Assembly (NCBI RefSeq): GCF_900113685.1
Contig: NZ_FOQG01000001.1
Coordinates: 248,001-312,000 of the forward strand
Length of the DNA: 64,000 bases
Reading direction: 5' to 3'
Origin: Nocardioides psychrotolerans
Lineage (GTDB): Bacteria; Actinomycetota; Actinomycetes; Propionibacteriales; Nocardioidaceae
The notes under the pieces were generated by a model. That model worked only from the letters and a program-made list of their open reading frames with translations, was not told where the DNA came from and searched no databases. Both the position numbers and the translations under genes were made by a program. Of this stretch, positions 45,744-53,316 are shown in pieces (the stretch's first letter is position 1; every line of letters begins with the position of its first letter).

Positions 45744-47204
45744 ATGAGGAGTGCGTCCCTTCACCTCGGACGAAGACTCCCCGAGCCTGGGGTGGTGCCC
45801 TCCCTCCCCAGTCCCGTCAGCATCTCGCCGCGGACCGCACGGCGGACCGCGCGCGGTCGGGAGACCTTCCTCGCGGTGCTCAGCTCCTCTCCGGTACCGG
45901 CCGTGCTGGTGGCGGGCGGTCACCACGGGCTGACCGTCCTCGCGGCCAACGAAGCAGCCCGCCGGTCCCTCCCCTGTCCCGGGCCGCTGGTCGGTGGCGA
46001 CCTCGGCGACGTCCTGGGCCACGACGACCTCAGCGCCCTGGTCGACGCGGTCACCGAGGTGGTCGGCGGCCGACTCGCGTCCTGGGTGCACGAGGCCGGT
46101 GGGACCGGCCCCCTCGCGACCGCCCGGCTGACGCTGTCGCGCCTGACCACCCCTGGGGAGCAGCCCCTCGGGGTCCTCCAGATCCTCCACCGTCCGGCGG
46201 AGCGGAGCGACCCGCACCGAGCCGACCCCACCGAGCACCAGGTCGCCCAGGGCCTCTTCGACCGGGTGACTCACGACGTCGACCGGGGCGATCGGTTCAG
46301 TCGCCGTGAGTGGACCTGCGTGCGCCAGGACGGTGAGCGTCGCGCGGTCACGTTGACCATCAGCGCCCTCAGGGAGCCAGGCGGCACCACCACCGGTCAC
46401 CTGGTGCTGGGCGAGGACGTCACCGAGCGTCGCCGCGGCGACGACCTGCTGGCGCGAGCCCGCGGCGCCGAGCGTGAGGCCGCACGTCGCCTCGCCGCCC
46501 TCGAGCGCGCCAAGGACGACTTCCTCACCACCGTCGGGCACGAGCTTCGCACGCCCCTGGCGAGCATCCTCGGCTTCACCGAGCTGCTCCGTGACCAAGG
46601 GCCGGGTGGGCCTGCCTCGGCGGACCTGCTCGAGCGCGTCCTCCGCAACGGCGAGCGGATGCTCGAGCTCGTGGAGGGCATGGCGATGCTCGCCCGCCTC
46701 GGGTCGACCCCGGTCCAGGCCGACGCCCCCGACGTCGACCTGCGTGACGTCGTACGACGGGCGGTCGCGCACGTCGCCTGCGCCGCACAGGCGCGCGGGC
46801 AGCGCCTCGAGGTGGAGCTGCCCGGAGGTCCCGTCGTGGTCGCCGGCCACGATGCCGACCTCACCCGCGCCGTGGGCGAGCTGCTCGACAACGCGGTCAA
46901 GTTCACTCCCGCAGACGGCAGCATCACCGTCTCGCTCGCCCAGGAGGCCCGCGAGTGCGTGCTGGTCGTCGCCGACACCGGGGACGGCATCCCCGCCGAC
47001 GAGCAGGACCACGTCTTCGACCGCTTCGCCAGGTCGGCACGGACCGTCGACCAGGCGGTGCCCGGCACCGGCATCGGGCTGGCCATCCTGCGCGAGGTCG
47101 TCACCATCCACGGCGGCAGCGTGGCGGTGACCTCGGGGACCTCCGAGACCTCCGAGACCTCGGGGGCCCGGTTCACGGTGCGGCTGCCACTGCGCGAGGC
47201 CTGA
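45744..47204 (+). CDS. Soluble PAS histidine kinase (HisKA class)
   Basis: 486 residues. Two PAS-like regions (about 40-130 and 165-230) precede a HisKA helix with His266 in the H-box GHELRTPLASI and a complete HATPase domain (ELLDNAVKFT, VVADTGDGIP, GTGIGLAIL). The C-terminus carries TSETSETSG. No membrane span, so it senses a cytoplasmic cue. It follows the NarL-class kinase by 47 bp and may join the same pathway, but no OmpR-type partner regulator lies next to it. The exact start is uncertain; the sequence before residue ~35 is Pro/Arg-rich. Confidence 0.9.
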   Translation: MRSASLHLGRRLPEPGVVPSLPSPVSISPRTARRTARGRETFLAVLSSSPVPAVLVAGGHHGLTVLAANEAARRSLPCPGPLVGGDLGDVLGHDDLSALVDAVTEVVGGRLASWVHEAGGTGPLATARLTLSRLTTPGEQPLGVLQILHRPAERSDPHRADPTEHQVAQGLFDRVTHDVDRGDRFSRREWTCVRQDGERRAVTLTISALREPGGTTTGHLVLGEDVTERRRGDDLLARARGAEREAARRLAALERAKDDFLTTVGHELRTPLASILGFTELLRDQGPGGPASADLLERVLRNGERMLELVEGMAMLARLGSTPVQADAPDVDLRDVVRRAVAHVACAAQARGQRLEVELPGGPVVVAGHDADLTRAVGELLDNAVKFTPADGSITVSLAQEARECVLVVADTGDGIPADEQDHVFDRFARSARTVDQAVPGTGIGLAILREVVTIHGGSVAVTSGTSETSETSGARFTVRLPLREA

Positions 47205-47251
47205 GCCGGCGCTCCGGTCCAGATGCACGGCCCCCTGGCACCATGGGGGAC

Positions 47252-48115
47252 GTGTCGATGGTGAGTGGTGCGAGAGACCGGCTCGGCGAAGCCCTGTTCC
47301 TGCGGGTCGCGGGACCCGACGGCGCTGCCCACGCGGCGCGCATCCACGGCACACCGGGGCCACGCTGGTTCGAGCCGGACAGCGCGATCGTGCGCGTGCA
47401 CGCCGACGCCTCCATGTTCGTCGGCGGCATCCGGGCGCTGCTGCTCCAGACCCTGCACCCTGCCGCGATGCGGGCGGTCTCCGAGCACTCCGGCTTCCGC
47501 GGTGACATGTGGGGACGCCTCAACCGGACCAGTCGCTACCTCGCGGTCACGACGTTCGGCACCGTCGACGACGCCCAGCAGTCCATCGACGTCGTGCGAT
47601 CCATCCACGCCCGCGTCACCGGCACGATGCCCGATGGCACGCCCTACGCGGCGTCCGACCCGCACCTGCTGATGTGGGTCCACGTCGCCGAGGTCGACAG
47701 CTTCCTGCTGGCCCACCAGGTCTACGGCAAGGAGCCGCTGGACCAGGCGGGCCGCGACGAGTACGTCGCCCAGACCGGCGAGGTCGCGCGCCGCCTCGGC
47801 GTCGTCGACCCGCCGACCACCGAGGCCGAGCTGCGCGCCGTCCTGGCGTCCTACCGTCCCGAGCTGCGCGGCTCCCCCGAGGCCCGCGAGGCCGTGCGCT
47901 TCCTGCTCTTCAGGCCGCCGCTGCCGTTGGCCGCGCGCGTCCCCTACGGCGTGCTCATGGCGGCTGGGATCGGGTTGATGCCGCGCTGGAGCCGCCTGCC
48001 GCTGCGACTGCCGTGGCTGCCGGTGTCGGAGCGCACGGTGGTGCGCGCCCTCGGCGGCGTCGCCACCGGGACGATCCGCTGGGCCCTGGGCGCCGGCCCG
48101 CGCGCCACTTCTTGA
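47252..48115 (+). CDS. Oxygenase MpaB-family (DUF2236) protein
   Basis: 287 residues. The family signature is clear: QTLHPAAMRAVSEHSGF, then GRLNRTSRYLAVTTFG and WVHVAEVDSFLLA. The His residues in these segments bind heme or iron in related proteins such as latex-clearing protein, and a polymer- or secondary-metabolite-oxidising role is possible. The GTG at 47252 has CACCAT 7 nt before it; an ATG at 47243 is the alternative. The gene follows the kinase cluster but has its own promoter-like box. Confidence 0.87.
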   Translation: MSMVSGARDRLGEALFLRVAGPDGAAHAARIHGTPGPRWFEPDSAIVRVHADASMFVGGIRALLLQTLHPAAMRAVSEHSGFRGDMWGRLNRTSRYLAVTTFGTVDDAQQSIDVVRSIHARVTGTMPDGTPYAASDPHLLMWVHVAEVDSFLLAHQVYGKEPLDQAGRDEYVAQTGEVARRLGVVDPPTTEAELRAVLASYRPELRGSPEAREAVRFLLFRPPLPLAARVPYGVLMAAGIGLMPRWSRLPLRLPWLPVSERTVVRALGGVATGTIRWALGAGPRATS

Positions 48116-48190
48116 GGCTTTCTTGCGCGCAGCCTGATCAGGGACAGGGGATCGATTTCCTAATGTCACCCCAGGGTCACCCGATGTAGA

Positions 48191-48200
48191 GGTGATCACC
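48191..48200. promoter_or_regulatory. Perfect 10-bp palindrome before 48220 gene
   Basis: GGTGATCACC lies 19 bp before the ATG at 48220, between an AT-richer stretch (48150-48170) and a GAGGAGGGG ribosome site. It could be an operator. Confidence 0.35.
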
Positions 48201-48219
48201 GAGGAGGGGACGGGCGGTC

Positions 48220-49335
48220 ATGACGGCACCAGCAGTGGTCCACGGCACGATCGAGGCTCCCGGGCCTTGCGTCGCGCTCCTCACCTGGTCCGACCACACC
48301 GGTCGGGTCGTGGGGCGGCGACGCTCGCGCGACCTGACCTTCCGCCTCACCCTGGTCCCCGGTCGCTACCGCGTCGACGTCGAGGACGACCGACCGCTCG
48401 CCGATCCGCGTCGGCACGGCGGCACCCACGTGGTGCTCGACCTGCGACCCGGCGACGTGCTCGAGCAGCCGCTGCAGCTCGAGAAGGTCGCCCCTCTCCG
48501 TGGCGTCGTCGAGGCCGACGAGCTGCCCGAGCGCCACGCCCGGGTCCACGTCCGGCACGAGGACGGACGCAGCTGGGAGCTGCGGACCGACGCCCACGGC
48601 CGCTTCCTCGCCGCCGGTCTGCCGGCCGGCGCGCTCACCCTCACGGCGTACGACGCGCGTCGCTCGGCCTGTGTCGCGGAGGTGACCGTCGCCGCCGACC
48701 GTCCCGAGACGTTCGTCCGGATCGACACCCCGACCGCGACCGTGGCCGTGCGCCTCACGCTGCCGGACGGTGTCGCGGTCCCCGCGGCGCAGGGCAACCT
48801 GGTCGACACCAGGACCGGGCAGCAGCACCCGATCAGGGTCCGTGACGGCGTCGGAGCGGTCAGCGGTCTCGTCCCCGGCTGCTACGACCTGGTGCTGGCG
48901 CCCTCACGGGGCGTCCTCGGTGGCACCTTCGCGCTGGGCCCGGTCGCGGTTGACGCGATGGTCGTGACCGAGGTCGTCGTCGAGCGGAGCGCGGTCGTCA
49001 CCGGCCGGGTCCTCGACGGGGCGACGGGCCTGGGCCTGCTCGCCGCACCGGTCTCGCTCCTCGACGCCGACGGCACCGAGCTCGAGCGAACGCGCACCGA
49101 CTCCCGTGGTCACTTCGTCCTGGGGCGGGACCTGCGCACCGCCGGTGAGCTCACCGTCGTGGTCTCCGGCGGACCCGAACGCCGTCACGTGCAGCGCGTC
49201 GCCATCGCCGACGTCGAGGTGCGCACCGGTCGTCGGGTCGACCTCGGCGCCATCGTCCTGCCGGCGAGCTGCACCGCCCACTGGTCACCGCGCCTGCACG
49301 TCACGGCCATGACCTTGCCCGCGACGAGGGTCTGA
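48220..49335 (+). CDS. Cytoplasmic protein with carboxypeptidase-regulatory-like repeats
   Basis: 371 residues made of repeated beta-sandwich units, e.g. LRGVVEADELPERHARVHVR and VTGRVLDGATGLGLLAAPVSLLD, the same fold as the secreted protein at 38802. Unlike that protein there is no signal peptide, hydrophobic anchor or Cys network, so it appears to stay in the cell or leave by another route. A GAGGAGGGG ribosome site precedes the ATG and a perfect palindrome lies upstream. Function unknown. Confidence 0.72.
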   Translation: MTAPAVVHGTIEAPGPCVALLTWSDHTGRVVGRRRSRDLTFRLTLVPGRYRVDVEDDRPLADPRRHGGTHVVLDLRPGDVLEQPLQLEKVAPLRGVVEADELPERHARVHVRHEDGRSWELRTDAHGRFLAAGLPAGALTLTAYDARRSACVAEVTVAADRPETFVRIDTPTATVAVRLTLPDGVAVPAAQGNLVDTRTGQQHPIRVRDGVGAVSGLVPGCYDLVLAPSRGVLGGTFALGPVAVDAMVVTEVVVERSAVVTGRVLDGATGLGLLAAPVSLLDADGTELERTRTDSRGHFVLGRDLRTAGELTVVVSGGPERRHVQRVAIADVEVRTGRRVDLGAIVLPASCTAHWSPRLHVTAMTLPATRV

Positions 49336-49362
49336 GCCGCCCCGTTTGCTTGAATGGTCTGC

Positions 49363-50007
49363 GTGGAACTCCATGCGGCCTGGCCGCTGACCGACGCCGC
49401 CTCGATCGACCTGCGCGACCAGCTGCTCGCGGCCTACGCCGACCCGTCGCGCGGCTACCACGACCTGCGTCACCTCGCGGAGGTGCTCACCCGGCTCGAC
49501 GAGCTCGACGGCGCGGGCGCCACCTTCGACCGTGACCCGGTCCTGCTGGCGGCGTGGTTCCACGACGGCATCTACGACGGTGAGCGCGACGCCGAGGAGC
49601 GCTCCGCGGCGTGGGTCGAGCGGGCGCTGCCCGGGCTGGTCCAGGATGACGTCGTCACCGAGGTGGCCCGGCTGGTGCGGCTCACCGAGACCCACCGCCC
49701 CGAGGCCGACGACGCCGGCGGCTGCGCGCTCTCCGACGCCGACCTCGCGATCCTCGCCTCCGACCGCGCGCGCTACGACGAGTACGTCGCGACCGTGCGG
49801 GTGGACTACCTCCACGTGCCCGACGACCTGTTCGTCACCGGGCGCACGGCCGTCCTGGAGGACCTTCTCGCCAAGCCCCGCCTCTTCCACACCGCCTACG
49901 CCCGCGAGCACTGGGAGCAGCCGGCCCGGGCCAACGTGTCAGCCGAGTTGGTCCGTCTTGCGGCGGCGCAGCCCGGCGGCGATCAGCCGGGCGACCAGCT
50001 CTCGTGA
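49363..50007 (+). CDS. HD-domain metal-dependent phosphohydrolase
   Basis: 214 residues. The HD signature is split: YHDLRHLAEVL (about 31-41), AAWFHDGIYDG (about 64-74) and a late Asp in the ALSDADLAIL helix. Such predicted phosphohydrolases act on nucleotides or modified nucleosides; the substrate is not known. GTG 49363 has TTGAAT 7 nt before it, so ATG 49354 is disfavoured. The last 69 bp overlap the 3' end of the convergent DUF4031 gene. Confidence 0.87.
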   Translation: MELHAAWPLTDAASIDLRDQLLAAYADPSRGYHDLRHLAEVLTRLDELDGAGATFDRDPVLLAAWFHDGIYDGERDAEERSAAWVERALPGLVQDDVVTEVARLVRLTETHRPEADDAGGCALSDADLAILASDRARYDEYVATVRVDYLHVPDDLFVTGRTAVLEDLLAKPRLFHTAYAREHWEQPARANVSAELVRLAAAQPGGDQPGDQLS

Positions 50008-50208
50008 GCTGATCGGGGCAGCGCCGAGCTCCACGACCGCGTCGTACCACTCCGACGGGACGTCGTAGTGATCCCGGTCGAACCCCCGCTCGGGGATCCC
50101 GGCGAGCCGGGCGAAGGCGTGGAGCTCGTCGTAGGAGGTGTCGCTGGCGAGGTGCGACCAGAGCCGGCCGTGGCCCGCCGCGTCGGGAGGGTCGATGAGG
50201 ACCGTCAT
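49939..50208 (-). CDS. DUF4031 protein
   Basis: 89 residues, beginning TVLIDPPDAAGHGRLWSHL, a clear DUF4031 opening; the family continues YDELHAFARLAGIPERGFD. Small uncharacterised cytoplasmic proteins found widely in actinobacteria. The ATG overlaps the cutC stop (ATGA). The 3' 69 bp overlap the coding end of the HD gene in antisense. Confidence 0.85.
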   Translation of the reverse strand: MTVLIDPPDAAGHGRLWSHLASDTSYDELHAFARLAGIPERGFDRDHYDVPSEWYDAVVELGAAPISSRELVARLIAAGLRRRKTDQLG

Positions 50209-50936
50209 CCTGTGCGGTCGGCTGCGTCGTCGAGCATGAGCCGCCAGGAGCGGACGAAGTCGGCGTCGACGTAGGAGCGGGTCGTCGCACCCGGCCGGAC
50301 CTGGACGTCGACGTGGAACTGCCGCACCCCGGCCCGCAGCAGCCACGGCACGTGCTCGGGCAGCAGACCACCGGCCGGCATCAGGAACCGCGCGACGTCG
50401 GGGTCGCTGTCGAGCACGGCCAGCAGGTCGTCGTAGCCGTGGGTCAGCCCCTGGGGCGAGCCGCCCGAGCAGACGGCGCTGAGGCCGGGCAGCCGGACCA
50501 CGTCGCGCCAGGCGCGGCGCGGTTCCAGGGCCTGGTCGAAGCCGCGGTGGAACGTCCACGGGACGCCGGGCAGGGCCCGGGCCAACGCCACGCAGGTCTC
50601 GGTGTCGATCTCGAGGTCGGTGTCGAGGAAGCCGAAGACCACGCCCTCGGCACCGAGGGAGACATACTCCTCCGCCAGCCCGACGAGCCGGGTGAACTCC
50701 CCTCCGGTCGTCGTCAGCGAGTCGTTGAGCCGCAGCATCACCCGCACCGGCAGCTCGGTCCCGCGGATGACCTGGGCGGCCGCCGCGAGGTCGGGTGAGC
50801 GACCGTCGCCGTCGCCTTCCACGGCGCCTTCCACGGCGCCCTTCACTGCGAACGAGAGCCGATCGGCGCCGCCCTGTTCGCAGCCAGCGATGTCGCGCGA
50901 GTGCAGCACCGCCACCTCGAGGAGCCCTCTGCCCAT
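50205..50936 (-). CDS. cutC: CutC-family protein
   Basis: 243 residues, close to the usual CutC length (about 245), with the barrel segments ARDIAGCEQGGADRLSF, RVMLRLNDSLTTTG and LVVFGFLDTDLEID. CutC proteins were named for copper homeostasis, but copper binding is disputed and the biochemical role is unproven. The GAVEGAVEGDG insert near residue 35 is a repeat-like extension. The ATG has TAGAGT 6 nt upstream, overlapping the stop of the next gene. Confidence 0.88.
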   Translation of the reverse strand: MGRGLLEVAVLHSRDIAGCEQGGADRLSFAVKGAVEGAVEGDGDGRSPDLAAAAQVIRGTELPVRVMLRLNDSLTTTGGEFTRLVGLAEEYVSLGAEGVVFGFLDTDLEIDTETCVALARALPGVPWTFHRGFDQALEPRRAWRDVVRLPGLSAVCSGGSPQGLTHGYDDLLAVLDSDPDVARFLMPAGGLLPEHVPWLLRAGVRQFHVDVQVRPGATTRSYVDADFVRSWRLMLDDAADRTG

Positions 50937-50942
50937 GCGGTG

Positions 50943-50948
50943 ACTCTA
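50943..50948 (-). promoter_or_regulatory. -10 box of cutC
   Basis: TAGAGT on the minus strand is 6 nt before the ATG at 50936. Its TAG is also the stop codon of the gene at 50946-51695. Confidence 0.5.
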
Positions 50949-51695
50949 GAGCGTCGTGGGCACCAGGTCGGGAAGCCCGCCGAAGGACTCCAGTCGCGCG
51001 GCCTGCACCTGCGCCCAGCTGCTGACCTCGTGCTGCAGGGCGGTGAGGGTGTCGATGGTGTCGGCTACTCGTCGTACGTCGTCGATGATGTCGCTCACCG
51101 CTCCCATCCCGGAGGTCGCGATGTCGGCGGCGAAGACCGCCCAGCCGAGCGGCCCGGCGATGCGCGTGAGGATGCGGCGGGCCAGCCGTGCGAGCGTCTC
51201 CCCCAGGTCGACCAGGAGTCGCTCGACCCGCACGGCCAGCCGCTCGCAGAAGTCGGCGACCTCGTCGAGGAGCAACGCCGCGCGACCGACGGTGACCGCG
51301 AGGGCGAGGCCAGCGAGCGCGAGGCCCTCCACCCGCACGACGTACGCCGACGCGGCGGCGCCGCGCCACACGAGCGCGGCGTGGACCCCGAGGCCGAGGA
51401 CGCGACGGCTCCACGTGGACAGTGCGTCCTCGACCTGGTGACAGGCCACGGCGTTCTGCCCGATCGCCTCCCAGTCACCGCTCAGGGGCACGACTAGCAG
51501 CTCCTCGAGGCTGCCGTCGGGGAGCTCGGACAGCCCGGCGCCGGCCTGGTTGATCGCCCGGATGCCGAGGTTGACGACGTCGCGCAGTGCCGACAGGCCG
51601 ATGTCCCACGCCTCCAAGGTGGCGTCGTGGGCTCGCTCTGCCTCCCCCTCCCGGGGCGGGAGGAGACCGAGCGCGGCCGCGGTGGTGGACGTCAT
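50946..51695 (-). CDS. WXG100-like helical protein (long member)
   Basis: 249 residues, nearly all helical. The middle has GDWEAIGQNAVACHQVEDALSTWSRRVL followed by VWRGAAASAYVVRVEG, close to the WXG100 layout of ESX-secreted proteins, then a hydrophobic region (about 122-205) and an amphipathic C-terminus. This suggests a type VII secretion substrate or partner, or the N-terminal part of a polymorphic-toxin-like protein, but no toxin domain is visible. It overlaps the upstream gene by ATGA and is likely co-transcribed. Confidence 0.6.
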   Translation of the reverse strand: MTSTTAAALGLLPPREGEAERAHDATLEAWDIGLSALRDVVNLGIRAINQAGAGLSELPDGSLEELLVVPLSGDWEAIGQNAVACHQVEDALSTWSRRVLGLGVHAALVWRGAAASAYVVRVEGLALAGLALAVTVGRAALLLDEVADFCERLAVRVERLLVDLGETLARLARRILTRIAGPLGWAVFAADIATSGMGAVSDIIDDVRRVADTIDTLTALQHEVSSWAQVQAARLESFGGLPDLVPTTL

Positions 51696-52075
51696 GGGGC
51701 GCTGCGAGGGATGAGGCCCCCGAGGTCGCGGGCGGTCGCGACGTCGGTGGCGGCCAGGTCCGCGGCCGCTCGTCGTAGGCCGTCGGTCAGGTCGCGCCAC
51801 TGGTCCTCGAAGCGTCTCCCGAGCTCGGCGAACGCGGCCTCGAGCGGGTCCATGGCTGCGGCGAGCGGTCGCAGCACGCACACCGGGCTCGGCTCGAAGC
51901 CGTCGCGACGGCAGACCCACGCGCGGGCGTGGCGCACGATCTCGTCGGCCTGCTGGGCCAGGTCGGCCATACGCGCGGGCAGGGCCTCGAGGTCGTCCCA
52001 GGAGGACACCTCGACGGGGCCCGGCGTGGGGCCTGGTGTCGGGCCTGGTGTCGGGCTGGGATGGGGGGAGGTCAT
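51692..52075 (-). CDS. WXG100-like helical protein (short member)
   Basis: 127 residues. A Pro/Thr/Gly repeat (PTPGPTPGPTPGP) leads to two helices, LPARMADLAQQADEIVRHARAW and PLEAAFAELGRRFEDQWRDLTDG, the helix-turn-helix hairpin of WXG100/ESAT-6-like proteins. No signal peptide. Its stop overlaps the ATG of the 249-residue protein (ATGA), so the pair would form in one operon. It is divergent from the 52129 gene. Confidence 0.6.
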   Translation of the reverse strand: MTSPHPSPTPGPTPGPTPGPVEVSSWDDLEALPARMADLAQQADEIVRHARAWVCRRDGFEPSPVCVLRPLAAAMDPLEAAFAELGRRFEDQWRDLTDGLRRAAADLAATDVATARDLGGLIPRSAP

Positions 52076-52128
52076 GGCGTGGTGGTGCCCGGGGACGGCC
52101 TGCCTTGAAACCCGAGCACAATGGACCT

Positions 52129-52503
52129 GTGGACGACACCCTGTTCTTCGAGGCCCGCGCCCTCGTCCTGGCCGACCTCCAGGCCCGGCACCAGGCGACC
52201 GCCGAGGCCGTGTCCGCTCTCGAGGACGCCTGCGCGGCCCGCAAGTGGTGGGCAGAGCAGTGGCCCGAGGGCGGGGTCTTCGTGGCCGGGCTCGTGGCCC
52301 AGGACGTGCAGGACTCGTTGTTCGAGAGCCGCGCCCGCTGGCCGTTGTGCCTCGGCTGCGAGGACGGCCCATCGCATTCGCTCTACATCCAGCCCGATCT
52401 CGGCGGCCCCGACCCCGTGTGGGTCTGCGAGGAGACCGGCACCGTCGCCGCTGCGCTCGGTCAGCTGCACTCGGCGCGAGGTGGGGCGGGTCGGACGTCG
52501 TAG
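52129..52503 (+). CDS. Hypothetical protein
   Basis: 124 residues from GTG 52129, which has CACAAT 6 nt before it. The N-terminus is helical (LFFEARALVLADLQARHQATAEAVSAL); the centre carries WPLCLGCEDGPSHSLYIQ and VWVCEETGTVAAAL, with Cys and His that could bind metal. I recognise no family. It faces the GntR regulator gene with an 12-bp gap and is transcribed divergently from the WXG100-like pair. Confidence 0.65.
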   Translation: MDDTLFFEARALVLADLQARHQATAEAVSALEDACAARKWWAEQWPEGGVFVAGLVAQDVQDSLFESRARWPLCLGCEDGPSHSLYIQPDLGGPDPVWVCEETGTVAAALGQLHSARGGAGRTS

Positions 52504-52515
52504 CCGCCGCAGCGC

Positions 52516-53229
52516 TCACCCTCCGAGCTGGACCCACATCGTGTAGCGGTCGGCGCGGTAGACCGAGCGGGAGACCTCGACGGTCTTGTCACCGGCCATG
52601 GCGCGGCGCGACTGACGCAGCACGACACCACCGACGGGCAGCTCGAGCAGACCGGCCTCCTCGGCAGTCGGCCGGTCGGCGGTGATGGAGTCCTCGGCCC
52701 AGGTGGGGCGCAGGCCGCGCTGCTCGAGGGCGTCGTAGAGGCTCGTGGGCATGCCGCTCTGGAGGAAGCCGGGCAGCAGGATCTCGTTGAGGTAGGCGTC
52801 CTCGATGCACACGGGGGTGCTGTCGCCACGGCGCAGCCGGCGCCAGTGGATGACCGCGTCGCCCTCGGAGATGTTGAGCGCGCGGGCGACGCCCGGGCCG
52901 GCCTGCTCGCGACGGGCGAGGAGGGTCTGTGACTCGGCGAGGAGGCCGCGGCGGTTCATGTCCTCGGTGTAGCCCGAGATGCGGCTGACCGACTGTCGCG
53001 GGCGGGCCACGAAGGTGCCGCGTCCGGGGATGCGCTCGAGCAGCCCCTCGACGACCAGTGCGTCGAGCGCCTGGCGCACCGTCATGCGGGCCACGCCGAA
53101 GCGGTGGACCAGCTCACGCTCCGAGGGAGCCGGTGAGCCGGGGGCGCTTCCGGTGACGAGCGCACGCACGTACTCACGCACCTGGACGTGCTTCAGCATC
53201 CGTCCGTCGGTGAGGAGCGCTTCTTCCAC
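52516..53229 (-). CDS. GntR-family regulator with UTRA domain
   Basis: 237 residues. The winged helix is at about 12-78 (VREYVRALVTGSAPGSPAPSERELVHRFGVARMTVRQALDAL and the wing RIPGRGTFVARP), and a UTRA-type sensor domain fills the rest (about 95-235). HutC-like regulators of this kind (DasR, NagR, PhnF) respond to sugars, amino acids or phosphorus compounds. The GTG start is chosen because TACATT lies 6 nt before it. Its regulon is not obvious; the gene upstream is the ABC exporter. Confidence 0.88.
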   Translation of the reverse strand: MEEALLTDGRMLKHVQVREYVRALVTGSAPGSPAPSERELVHRFGVARMTVRQALDALVVEGLLERIPGRGTFVARPRQSVSRISGYTEDMNRRGLLAESQTLLARREQAGPGVARALNISEGDAVIHWRRLRRGDSTPVCIEDAYLNEILLPGFLQSGMPTSLYDALEQRGLRPTWAEDSITADRPTAEEAGLLELPVGGVVLRQSRRAMAGDKTVEVSRSVYRADRYTMWVQLGG

Positions 53230-53235
53230 CCGACA

Positions 53236-53241
53236 AATGTA
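53236..53241 (-). promoter_or_regulatory. -10 box of the GntR gene
   Basis: TACATT is 6 nt before the GTG at 53229 on the minus strand. Confidence 0.45.
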
Positions 53242-53316
53242 GGGCCGAACCAGCGCTCCCGTCCCCCGAATGGGGGTAGTCCGCTGTGGCAAGGGTCTCG
53301 TGATCTCACGTTGACG

